Shown in pieces: positions 50,543 through 59,182 of a stretch of 64,000 nt of DNA (within the stretch, counting starts at the first letter, position 1; every line of letters starts with the position of its first letter). The notes below the pieces were generated by a model that was given only the letters and a program-made list of their open reading frames with translations, did no database searches and was not told the DNA's origin. The position numbers and the translations under genes are program-made. This stretch comes from Mucilaginibacter rigui (GTDB lineage Bacteria > Bacteroidota > Bacteroidia > Sphingobacteriales > Sphingobacteriaceae), in assembly GCF_014773275.1 (NCBI RefSeq), contig NZ_JACWMW010000002.1:1178001-1242000 (forward strand), given 5' to 3'.

Positions 50543-53500
50543 TTATATTGTTGATGTTTGAATGTCTTTTGTTTCTTCGGGCATTAATGACGGAGACTCG
50601 TAAGTAGTTTTATCCTGCACCCAGGCAAATACCAATGGTAAAATAAATAGCGCGGCCAGTGTAGAGGCAAACAAGCCCCCAATTACCGCGCGGCCTAAAG
50701 GTGCGGTCTGTTCACCGGCTTCGCCCATTCCTGATGCCATGGGAACCATGCCTGCCATCATGGCTAAGCTGGTCATTAAAATAGGGCGTAAACGTATAGC
50801 GGCACTGGTGATGGATGCACGGGTAGCATCTCTAAACTCTAACCTTAGTTTTTCACCGTTAGTTACGATCAGGATGGCATTGGCCACAGAAACACCTGTA
50901 GACATGATCATACCCATATAAGATTGAAGGTTGAGCGTAGAACCCGTAAGCAGTAAGGCCGTTAGCGACCCCAAAATTACCGCCGGGACTGTTGAAAGTA
51001 CCGTGAGTGACAATTTGAACGATTGATAATTGGCAGCAAGCAGCAGGAAGATAACCAACACGGCGAAACCCAGGCCACTTTGCAAACTGCTCATGGTTTC
51101 GGTTAGCAGGCTTGTCATCCCCTTTAGTTCTGCCACCAGGCCTTTTGGCGGGGTGCCGATCTCTTTCATTGCTTTTTGTACATCGGCGGTAGCCGTACCC
51201 AAATCCTTTTTATAGATGTTTGCACTTACGGTTAAAAAGCGGCGCGGCCCGGTGCGGTCATATTCCCCCGGTGCATAGGTGACTTTAAAATCGGCTACAT
51301 CGGCAAGTGTTGGGGTGCTTTGCCCTTTCAATAAAGGGATCTCCTTTAACTCATCCATCGTGTTCATGGTGTATTCGGGTATTTGTACCTGTACCTGGTA
51401 GGTGTATTGTTTATCCTCATCCAGCCATTGGTTTTTTTCGGTAAACCGGCTTGACGAGGTGCTCGCTGTAACCGAACGGGCAATATCTGTAACGTTTAAG
51501 CCAAATTGCGATACCTTTTGCCTGTCGAGCGTTATGGCAATAACGGGGATCTTTAATGGCTGTGCAATTTGTACATCGCGCAGGTAACTTATCTTTTTAA
51601 GCTTTTCAACTGCTTTGTTAGCGTAAGTTTCTATCTGCGCCATATCCTTGCCGGCTACACGCAATTCTATCGGTGTGGCTGCGCCCTGGCTCATTATCTT
51701 TTCGGTCATGTCAATAGGTTCAAAAGTGATGCGCAGATCTGGCATAGCATGCCCGATGTTTTTACGCAGGGCGTCTTTCAATTCGTCCATATTCACTTTA
51801 TAGCTTTCATCAAGTTTTACCTGCAATACAGCTTCATGCGTACCTGTGTTAAAAATATACAGGTTACTGCTGCCATAGCTGCTGGGTATGATCCCTACAT
51901 AGCCCGAGCTTATTTCGATGTGGTGGTCAACAGTTTTATCGATAATGCTCAGCACCTGTTTAAATTTATCTTCAGTGCGTTCCAGGCGGGTTCCGTCAGG
52001 CGCTTTAATTCTGATCAGGAACTGCCCGTTATTCAGTTTAGGCATCATGTCTTTCCCAATAATAACAAAGCCAACCCCGGCTAAAACAATAACTACCACT
52101 AAATAAACCGGTACTATGAGTTTTTTAGCAGGCATCCAGCGGGTAATGATCTGCATAAAGCGGAGTTTAACCCGCTCAAAAAGGTCATTCTTTTCAGGAT
52201 GTTCATCTTCTTCTTTAAGATGTTTGTTTACCTGTATTTCCTCAATACGATCTAAAGCTTCCCCCGCATGGGCGTGTAGTTCGCCATGCTGATAATGCTG
52301 GTATTGCTCCGCCTTGATGAGCCAGTTACTGAGTATCGGCACCAGGGTTTGGGCTAATACGTAAGACACGATCATGGTTAAACCGATAGACATAGACAGC
52401 GGCAGGAACATGGCCCTGGGTACCCCGTTCATCATAAATGATGGTGCAAACACGGCCAGGATACAAAGCAGGATCAGTAACAACGGGAAAGAGATCTCTT
52501 CGCAGGCATCATAAATGGCCAGCTTTTTTGATTTGCCCATTTCCAGGTGCTGGTGAATATTTTCTATTGTAACCGTGGCCTGGTCAACCAAAATACCAAT
52601 GGCTAAAGCCAAACCACTTAAGGTCATGATGTTGATGGTTTGGCCAAACGCACCTAAAAGCATTACCCCTAACAGGATAGAAACCGGGATGGTGATCACA
52701 ACAATTAAACTGCTGCGCCAGTCGCGCAGAAACAACAGTACCATTAAACCGGTAAGCAAAGCGCCCAAGCCACCTTCGGTCATTAAGCTTTTTACCGCGT
52801 TTATCACAAAAACCGATTGGTCAAACTCATATGTTACCTTGATGTCATCGGGCAGCAAACTTTGCATTTCGGGCAGTTTGGCTTTTAACCCCTGCACTAC
52901 CGACCAGGTAGAGGCATCGGCTGTTTTTACAATGGGGATGTAAACCGAGCGTTTTCCGTTGATGAGGGCATAGTCTACCGTAATATCCGAAGCATCGGCC
53001 ACACGCGCTACATCTTTAACAAGTACAGATACGCCGTTTTTTGTTTTGATGGGGATATCGCCAAACTCATCAGCCTTTTTTACCAGCGAATTAATAGTGG
53101 TGGTAAACATGGTATTATCTATCCGCAGGTTACCCGATGGCGACATGGCATTGAATTTGGCCAGCGCCTCTACCACCTGGTCGGGCGTGAGGTCGTAACT
53201 GCGTAGTTTGGCCGGATCTACATTTACAGTTATGGAGCGGGAGTTGGCCCCAAAGGGCGGCGGAGCCGATAGCCCCGGCACCGAAGCAAACATAGGCCTG
53301 ATGCGGGTTGCCGCCATATCGTAAATTTCCTTGAGGCTGCGCCCGGGGGCCGATAGCACCAACTGGCCTACCGGCAGTGATGAAGCATCATACCTCACCA
53401 CCTGCGGCGGTAAAGCGCCCGGCGGGAAGAATTTCATAGCGCGGTTAACCTGTAAGGCTACCTGCGCCTGGGCTTCGGCCATATTGGTGCTTTCGTAAAA

Positions 53501-53782
53501 GCTGATCTTGAGCATGGTGAGGCCCTGGATATTTTTGGTAGAGATGTTTTTGATACCATTTACATACAGGAACTGATCCTGCAAACGGGTACTGAAAAAA
53601 CCTTCCATTTGTTGCGGCGACATGCCGCCGTATGATTCGATCACATAGATAGTTGGCAGGTTTAACTGCGGGAAAATATCTATAGGTATATTGATGGCGC
53701 TGAGTACGGCAAAGATCATCAAACTGATGGTTATAACTACCACCGTAATGGGCCGTTTAAGCGCAGAGCTTACCATTGACAT
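50543..53782 (-). CDS. RND-family efflux transporter permease
   Basis: A 1079-aa inner-membrane proton-driven pump with twelve membrane segments and two large periplasmic loops. The N-terminus ALKRPITVVVITISLMIFAVLSAINIPIDIFPQLNLP and GLALAIGILVDQATVTIENI (TM4, with the proton-relay Asp) are typical. RAMFLPLSMSIGLTMIVSYVLAQT and GVSVANAILIVTNGEKLR follow. The cargo (metal or drug) cannot be decided. It lies 6 bp after the TolC-like gene. Confidence 0.94.
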   Translation of the reverse strand: MSMVSSALKRPITVVVITISLMIFAVLSAINIPIDIFPQLNLPTIYVIESYGGMSPQQMEGFFSTRLQDQFLYVNGIKNISTKNIQGLTMLKISFYESTNMAEAQAQVALQVNRAMKFFPPGALPPQVVRYDASSLPVGQLVLSAPGRSLKEIYDMAATRIRPMFASVPGLSAPPPFGANSRSITVNVDPAKLRSYDLTPDQVVEALAKFNAMSPSGNLRIDNTMFTTTINSLVKKADEFGDIPIKTKNGVSVLVKDVARVADASDITVDYALINGKRSVYIPIVKTADASTWSVVQGLKAKLPEMQSLLPDDIKVTYEFDQSVFVINAVKSLMTEGGLGALLTGLMVLLFLRDWRSSLIVVITIPVSILLGVMLLGAFGQTINIMTLSGLALAIGILVDQATVTIENIHQHLEMGKSKKLAIYDACEEISFPLLLILLCILAVFAPSFMMNGVPRAMFLPLSMSIGLTMIVSYVLAQTLVPILSNWLIKAEQYQHYQHGELHAHAGEALDRIEEIQVNKHLKEEDEHPEKNDLFERVKLRFMQIITRWMPAKKLIVPVYLVVVIVLAGVGFVIIGKDMMPKLNNGQFLIRIKAPDGTRLERTEDKFKQVLSIIDKTVDHHIEISSGYVGIIPSSYGSSNLYIFNTGTHEAVLQVKLDESYKVNMDELKDALRKNIGHAMPDLRITFEPIDMTEKIMSQGAATPIELRVAGKDMAQIETYANKAVEKLKKISYLRDVQIAQPLKIPVIAITLDRQKVSQFGLNVTDIARSVTASTSSSRFTEKNQWLDEDKQYTYQVQVQIPEYTMNTMDELKEIPLLKGQSTPTLADVADFKVTYAPGEYDRTGPRRFLTVSANIYKKDLGTATADVQKAMKEIGTPPKGLVAELKGMTSLLTETMSSLQSGLGFAVLVIFLLLAANYQSFKLSLTVLSTVPAVILGSLTALLLTGSTLNLQSYMGMIMSTGVSVANAILIVTNGEKLRLEFRDATRASITSAAIRLRPILMTSLAMMAGMVPMASGMGEAGEQTAPLGRAVIGGLFASTLAALFILPLVFAWVQDKTTYESPSLMPEETKDIQTSTI

Positions 53783-53788
53783 AATAAT

Positions 53789-55171
53789 TTAATTTAAAAG
53801 GTTTAAGATAGAACTGACCTGGTTACCGGTAACCGCCTTTTGAAAGATGGCGCTGGTGTAAGCAAACCGGGCCTGCGCGTAATCCGTTTCGGCACGGTAC
53901 AGGATGTTTAGGGCTGCGTTTAACTCAATAATATCTGTTAGCCCGCTTTTGTAAAGCGAAAGTTTTTGACGGTACCCGGCGTTAGCGGCCTTCAGTTGAT
54001 TGGGGATCTCCGCTAACCGCTGTTTTGCTGTGTTGAGTTCCTCATCGGCCTGGTTTACACCTAAAGCCAGTAATTTTTTTTGTTCATCCAGTTTTTTCAG
54101 CGCATAGTCGGTAGCTGTTTTTTGTGTACGTAACTTTAATTGCCTGTGGCGCAGATCGAACAGGTTATAAGAGATGCCGATGCCAACCAGGTAATTGCTG
54201 CGGCTAAAGCCCCAGCCACTGGATAAACTGTTAAAGTTATCGTTAGCATCAACGCTTGAGCCACGCGCCCAGGCAGCTGCTTCCAGCAGCACCTTTGGAT
54301 TATATTGCTTTTTCACCAGTTCTTCTTTTTGTAAACTATTCTGTACTACTGATCTGTAATAGTTAATAACAGGATGGTTAGCAGTATCAGCGCCTATAAG
54401 CTCAGGCGTATTGGTTTGCATAATCAGCCGGGTTTCTACCATAGTATCGGGCATGATACTTTGATAAGGCAGGCCGCTGATGGCGGCTAATTGCAATTGT
54501 GTTTGTTTAAGCTGGTTATTTAATTCAATATAGGTTAGCCGTGCTTTTGAAAGTTCTGCTTCGGCAATGCTGGTATCAACCCCCGGCCTGATGCCGCTTT
54601 TGGCAAGCGACTGAATAGACCGCCTGATCTGCTGGTTACGTTTGATGTTGCGGGATTGTATAGTTAGATAATCCTGCAGGCGTAGTAGTTGCAGGTAGTT
54701 GCCTATGGTATAAGCCTGCAATTGGTATTTAGATTGCTGATATTGGTTTTGCTCAACCGTAATATCCGACCCTGCTACCTTATTTTGGGCAGCATAAGCC
54801 CCGAAATTGTAGATCTCCCAATCTAAAGCGGCAATACCTAAATTAGTAAGTACGGCATTGGTATTGCTTTGGGTACGTACGCCGCGCGAGTTTGACGGGA
54901 TGATACCGAAGCCAAAGTAAGGCCCTGCTGTATTATTATTGGTACCTACATCGGCCTGGTAATTAAGTTTTAAAGCAGGGAGCCAGTTACTCCTCGTTTC
55001 GTTGGCTTGTGCCTGTTTTATAGCTATAGAAGCCGAATCGGTAATTAAAGCCGGAGCGTTCTGATCAACTTTTTTTAACAGGTCTTTTAGGGTAACCCGT
55101 TGTTGGGCATGTGCAGTTATGGCCAATAGTAGCAATAAGGCCATGCAGCCATATCGTTTAAGATAGTGCAT
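53789..55171 (-). CDS. TolC-family outer-membrane efflux protein
   Basis: A 460-aa outer-membrane channel with a signal peptide (MALLLLLAITAHAQQ). Two long coiled halves (QANETRSNWLPALKLNYQADV, and IPNQLKAANAGYRQKLSLYKSGLTDIIELNAALN) are typical of the OEP family. It precedes the RND and MFP genes and completes a tripartite efflux system. A small membrane protein gene lies upstream on the same strand. Confidence 0.92.
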   Translation of the reverse strand: MHYLKRYGCMALLLLLAITAHAQQRVTLKDLLKKVDQNAPALITDSASIAIKQAQANETRSNWLPALKLNYQADVGTNNNTAGPYFGFGIIPSNSRGVRTQSNTNAVLTNLGIAALDWEIYNFGAYAAQNKVAGSDITVEQNQYQQSKYQLQAYTIGNYLQLLRLQDYLTIQSRNIKRNQQIRRSIQSLAKSGIRPGVDTSIAEAELSKARLTYIELNNQLKQTQLQLAAISGLPYQSIMPDTMVETRLIMQTNTPELIGADTANHPVINYYRSVVQNSLQKEELVKKQYNPKVLLEAAAWARGSSVDANDNFNSLSSGWGFSRSNYLVGIGISYNLFDLRHRQLKLRTQKTATDYALKKLDEQKKLLALGVNQADEELNTAKQRLAEIPNQLKAANAGYRQKLSLYKSGLTDIIELNAALNILYRAETDYAQARFAYTSAIFQKAVTGNQVSSILNLLN

Positions 55172-55277
55172 CTTGATGATGTATTAATAAAATTAAGAAA
55201 TAGAGAGTAGTATAGCCTCAGTTAAGCGGCTATGATATGGACATACCAATAATGGTACTCCCCGGGAAGAGAAATGA

Positions 55278-55646
55278 TCAAATGACTAATTTTCCTGAAA
55301 GCAGGTATCTGTGCAGGGGCGGGGATAAATTGAGATGTATATGCGATAAAATACCCGCCGTAATGTTTTGTGTTTTTTTGAATACCGATGGGAACAGGGT
55401 ATTTAAAAGCAAAGAAAAAAGGAGAGTTAAAGCCAGATCCGGGTTGGCCAGGCGTTTTTGAATAGTTGAAATATCAAAGGCGCTATCTTCCACATACTCC
55501 TGTTTGCGTTTAGTAAACGCTTTAACACATATCCCTGGCAATTTACATTCCTGGAGTTTTTCAAGCGCGTTGAAACCTATAAATGGTTTCGCAGCTAACA
55601 TTAATGCGGCAATAAACAGAAAGTAATGGACCCTTAGCGAAAGCAT
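55278..55646 (-). CDS. Small membrane protein upstream of the efflux operon
   Basis: A 122-aa protein on the same strand as tolC, about 106 bp upstream. It has two hydrophobic segments (LRVHYFLFIAALMLAAKPFIGF, about 4-25, and LALTLLFSLLLNTLFPSVF) and two Cys (ECKLPGIC, Cys34 and Cys41) between them. Its position suggests it may be the first gene of the operon. I do not recognise a named family. The composition and position support a real gene. Confidence 0.6.
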   Translation of the reverse strand: MLSLRVHYFLFIAALMLAAKPFIGFNALEKLQECKLPGICVKAFTKRKQEYVEDSAFDISTIQKRLANPDLALTLLFSLLLNTLFPSVFKKTQNITAGILSHIHLNLSPPLHRYLLSGKLVI

Positions 55647-55967
55647 AATATCTATTAACGCAACTTTATATTCAAAGTTGATAACAATTTAGTCAGTAAC
55701 CGCTATGTAACAGTAAAGTTGCATTCTCATTTGTTTAAACTTATGTGGAGGGATGAAAAACTTACGATCGGCTACAGGAAAACAACCCGTTTTTGCCTGC
55801 ATATCTAATTTCCCTTATATATAAAAGCAATGCCGCGGTTGGTTTGATTATGAAAATTTATGGAAAGGCCTGATAAATATAAAAACAGTAAAAGGAACAT
55901 ATATATTAGTGGCAAGAAATAACGAAGCATTACAGATATTTAAAAGAAATTGATAGCAATATAAAGC
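55647..55967. other. Divergent intergenic region (efflux operon / ROK gene)
   Basis: The left end (55661-55680) carries the dyad CAACTTT-N6-AAAGTTG, and another AAAGTTG half-site lies near 55714-55720, a possible repressor operator for the efflux operon. I see no strong TAnnTTTG promoter in either direction. No gene is supported. Confidence 0.45.
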
Positions 55968-56822
55968 ATGGCAGGTACTAAAATTATAGGGATAGATTTA
56001 GGGGCAACAAACGTTAGGGGCGCTGTGGTTGAGGATGGGCAGGTATCGGCTATAGAGGCACTGCAAATAAAAAGCGACGGTACCGTTGATGAAGTGCTTG
56101 CTGATATTTACCTGGTAATTGAAAAGCTGTTAACGCAAGGCGATATCCTTGCTATTGGGATAGGCGTACCAAGTATAGTTGATGTAGAACAGGGGATAGT
56201 TTACAATGTATTGAACATCTCTTCGTGGAAAGAAGTACACCTGAAGAAAATACTGCAGGCACGGTATAACCTGCCGGTTTATGTAAATAACGATGCCAAT
56301 TGCTTTGCCGTTGGTGAATACTATTACGGTAAAGGGAAAGGGTATTCATCTGTAATAGGTTTAACCATGGGCACGGGCCTTGGGGCCGGTGTTATTATAA
56401 ACCGGCATTTGTATGCAGGGGCTAACTGCGGGGCAGGCGAGTTTGGCTTTTTACCTTATGAAGCCAACCTTTTAGAGTACCATGCAAGTGGCTCGTTTTT
56501 TACCCTTACCAAAGGGGTAAACGGGTAGCAGGTTTTCCAAAACGCGCAAAAAGGAGATGCGGAAGCCTTAAGCCTGTACCATGAGTTTGGCAAACATGTT
56601 GGCTATGCCATAAAAATGGTGATGTACACTTACGATCCGCAACTTATTGTGCTGGGCGGATCGGCCCGCCACGGGTTTGAATATTTTAAAACCGCCATGT
56701 GGGATGAGCTCAAAACATTTGCCTTCCCGGGATCTGTCGAAAAGATCAAAATAGAAATTTCAGAACTGCATAATAGCGGTATTGTAGGCGCTGCTGCTTT
56801 GTATCTGGATTCGCAGAATTAA
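55968..56822 (+). pseudogene. ROK-family sugar kinase gene with one in-frame TAG
   Basis: The first part (186 codons) has the ATP-binding IIGIDLGATNVRGAVV, IGVPSIVDVEQGIV and the catalytic Asp in VYVNNDANCFAVGEYYYG. TAG at 56526-56528 stops it after KGVNG. The same frame continues QVFQNAQKGDAEALSLYHEFGKHVGYAIKMV...LIVLGGSA to 56822, the expected C-terminal half. One change, probably GAG (Glu) to TAG, broke the gene. The usual ROK zinc motif CxCGxxGCxE is also absent. A start at 56616 would give only a short C-terminal piece. Confidence 0.87.
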
Positions 56823-56970
56823 ATAGTTATATAGGGGCATATATTATGATGCCGGGCCACAAACAGAACACAACCGCCGGCAGTAAAAATAATTAACCTG
56901 AGTTTTAATTTGATATGGTATAATTATAATATTATGCCTGCATCTTAATATTATGTTAATAAACAACCAG

Positions 56971-56978
56971 TATTTTTG
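56971..56978 (+). promoter_or_regulatory. Possible -7 box before the zinc-ribbon gene
   Basis: TATTTTTG, an exact TAnnTTTG match, 62 bp before the ATG at 57041. No convincing -33 element. The rest of 56823-57040 shows no gene. Confidence 0.35.
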
Positions 56979-57040
56979 CCTGTAATAAAAATAGGCCGGG
57001 TACTATAGGTTTCCCGTCTATTTATAAATACCCCTAACAA

Positions 57041-57223
57041 ATGACAACTACCCCTCAATCTGTACCCATAAAAAGGGTTGCCCCCTGCGCTTGTGGAAAA
57101 GGCCTTAAAACGGATATGCAAAGGATACGGCGAACTTTTTTGATGAAAACATTACTTTTTTGGCTGCCGCTTAAAAGATATAAATGCGACAGATGTGTGC
57201 GTAACCGCTGGATGATGGATTGA
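57041..57223 (+). CDS. Zinc-ribbon-like miniprotein
   Basis: A 60-aa basic protein with CAC (Cys16, Cys18) and CDRC (Cys49, Cys52) separated by a hydrophobic, basic helix (RIRRTFLMKTLLFWLPLKRYKC). This Cys4 plan suggests a small zinc ribbon; the hydrophobic centre might touch a membrane. It has a plausible upstream promoter box. I recall similar small proteins in Sphingobacteriaceae, but no function is known. Confidence 0.55.
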   Translation: MTTTPQSVPIKRVAPCACGKGLKTDMQRIRRTFLMKTLLFWLPLKRYKCDRCVRNRWMMD

Positions 57224-57345
57224 TATTTAAATTGTTTCCTGATTTAAGCGCATGCTGGCAATTTTATTAAATACAAAGGTTTAATTCCGCAAGAAACGGG
57301 TTTAAACTACGTGCTGATCATTGCAGTTTTGGATAAATTAAATTT

Positions 57346-58062
57346 ATGCAAACACCTGAAATATCGGATAGGATAGCCGCAATTAACTGGGAGCAAATTA
57401 CCCGTACACTGCACCACAAAGGATTTGTAATTGTAAAGGGCATTTTAAACAAGCAGGAATGCGATACCCTGATTGATAATTACGATACCGGCAATTACCG
57501 TAAAACGGTTAGTCTGGATCGTTACCGGTATGGTAGCGGCGAATATAAATACTACGACTACCCGCTACCCCATTTAATAAATGAACTGCGCGAAAATGTT
57601 TACCCCAGCATTGCGCCGGTTGCCAATGCCTGGATGCAGGAACTGGGAATTGATAAAACTTTCCCGCTAACGCATACGGAAATGAAGCAGTTAAGTCATG
57701 ACAACGGCCAGCTAAAACCAACGGCGCTTATTTTAAAATACGGGCCGGGCGGGTTTAATACCATGCACCAGGATCTGTACGGTGAGGTATATTTCCCTAT
57801 GCAAATGGTGTTTGTGTTAAACCAGGCCAATGAAGATTTTACGGGCGGCGAATTTGTTATAACAGAACAAATACCACGCGCGCAATCAAAAAACAATGTG
57901 CTGGTGCCCGATAGGGGCGATATGGTTATCTTCACTACAAGCTTTCGCCCTGCTAAAGGTGCAAAGGGTTATCACCGGGTTAATATAAAGCATGGGGTTA
58001 GTCCGTTGCATAGCGGCAACAGGCATAGCCTGGGTATTATCTTTCATGATGCGCTGAGTTAA
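57346..58062 (+). CDS. 2-oxoglutarate/Fe(II)-dependent oxygenase
   Basis: A 238-aa dioxygenase of the 2OG-Fe(II) superfamily. The iron ligands are His141 and Asp143 (MHQDLYG) and His216 (VNIKHGVS); Arg226 (NRHSLG) is placed to bind 2-oxoglutarate. The N-terminal part HHKGFVIVKGILNKQECDTLI is the usual start of the fold. The substrate could be a protein, nucleic acid or small molecule and is not evident. Confidence 0.82.
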   Translation: MQTPEISDRIAAINWEQITRTLHHKGFVIVKGILNKQECDTLIDNYDTGNYRKTVSLDRYRYGSGEYKYYDYPLPHLINELRENVYPSIAPVANAWMQELGIDKTFPLTHTEMKQLSHDNGQLKPTALILKYGPGGFNTMHQDLYGEVYFPMQMVFVLNQANEDFTGGEFVITEQIPRAQSKNNVLVPDRGDMVIFTTSFRPAKGAKGYHRVNIKHGVSPLHSGNRHSLGIIFHDALS

Positions 58063-58201
58063 AGGCCATATTGGTAGTTCCAATTATAAAAGCATTACGT
58101 TCCATAGGAACGTTTGATAGATGTAAGATAATTTCATTTACACCTGTTAATAGGCTGCTGATCAAAACAAAATAACTATTTTTAGCTTGTAGTTTCAATT
58201 T

Positions 58202-59179
58202 ATGATAGCGATACCCCTGCGTAAACAAGTTATTTTAGCCATTGCTTTTATCCTGGCCGTTTTTGCATCCCTGCAGGCTAATGCACAGGCCGAAAAACCG
58301 GATACGGTTTACAGCGGTATTTATATTACCAGCATCCACGATATAAATTTTAAGGATAAAGAATACAGCATAAATCTTTGGCTGTGGTTAAAGTACAAGA
58401 ACAAAAAATTCGATTTTTTGCATAACCTGGAAGTGCCGCAGGCAAAAACGGTTACGCAATCCTATTCTACTGTCGACTCCAGCGATAACAGGGTTTACAT
58501 CCTGATGAAGCTGCAATGTGTGATGAAAGATTCATGGGCAGTAAATAATTTCCCTTTTGATAAGCAAACACTGCGTTTTTCTATCGAAAATTCACAGTTC
58601 GATTCAAAAGCCCTTGTTTTTGCAGCAGATACACTGGGCAAACACTTCGACCCTCGTTTCACCCTGCGGGGATGGAACATAGATAGTATTAATGTGACAA
58701 CCGGGATAAAGGTATATGAAACCGCCTTTGGGGACGAAAGCGTGCCTAAGCCACATACCGAATACAGTAATTTTAAAGTGAAGTTATTGCTTGACAGGGC
58801 GGCGATGGGTTTGTTCTGGAAAATGTTCCTGGGCATGTATGTGGCTTTCCTCATCGCTTATATGTGCTTTTACATCCATACGGATAGTATCGATTCGAGG
58901 TTTGGACTGAGTGTGGGTGCCCTGTTTGCGGTAATTGGTAACAAGTATATTGTAGACTCATCCCTGCCCGAATCTACCACGTTTACCCTGGTTGATACGC
59001 TGCACGGCATCACCCTGTTATTTATCCTTACAATAATTATCAGTACCGCTTACTCCCTGCGTTTGGTAAAAAAGGATAAAGTAGAGGATGCTAAAAAGTT
59101 CGATTTTTGGTGCGCCCAGGTAATGCTGGCAGGTTATGTTTTGCTGAATGCGTGGTTTATTTACACGGCAAGCAGGTAA
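58202..59179 (+). CDS. Pentameric ligand-gated ion channel homologue
   Basis: A 325-aa protein with the pLGIC architecture. A signal peptide (residues 1-29, ending ANAQA) is followed by a beta-rich extracellular domain of about 170 residues with the family hallmark NNFPFDKQTLRFSIE (FPFD at 117-120). Then come four membrane segments: M1 about 203-226, M2 about 231-252 (pore-lining position, ending before SLPES), M3 about 261-288 and M4 about 301-323. There is no Cys-loop, as in GLIC and ELIC. The M3-M4 loop is short. Its stop lies 3 bp from the convergent CHAT gene. Confidence 0.8.
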   Translation: MIAIPLRKQVILAIAFILAVFASLQANAQAEKPDTVYSGIYITSIHDINFKDKEYSINLWLWLKYKNKKFDFLHNLEVPQAKTVTQSYSTVDSSDNRVYILMKLQCVMKDSWAVNNFPFDKQTLRFSIENSQFDSKALVFAADTLGKHFDPRFTLRGWNIDSINVTTGIKVYETAFGDESVPKPHTEYSNFKVKLLLDRAAMGLFWKMFLGMYVAFLIAYMCFYIHTDSIDSRFGLSVGALFAVIGNKYIVDSSLPESTTFTLVDTLHGITLLFILTIIISTAYSLRLVKKDKVEDAKKFDFWCAQVMLAGYVLLNAWFIYTASR

Positions 59180-59182
59180 AAA

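Noticed and set aside
51569..52084. Plus-strand frames within the RND and CHAT genes
   Set aside because: They are complementary shadows of large minus-strand genes with strong domain evidence.
56526..56528. TAG recoding (for example pyrrolysine) in the ROK gene
   Set aside because: Bacteroidota do not normally use pyrrolysine, and the site aligns with an ordinary residue; a nonsense mutation is simpler.
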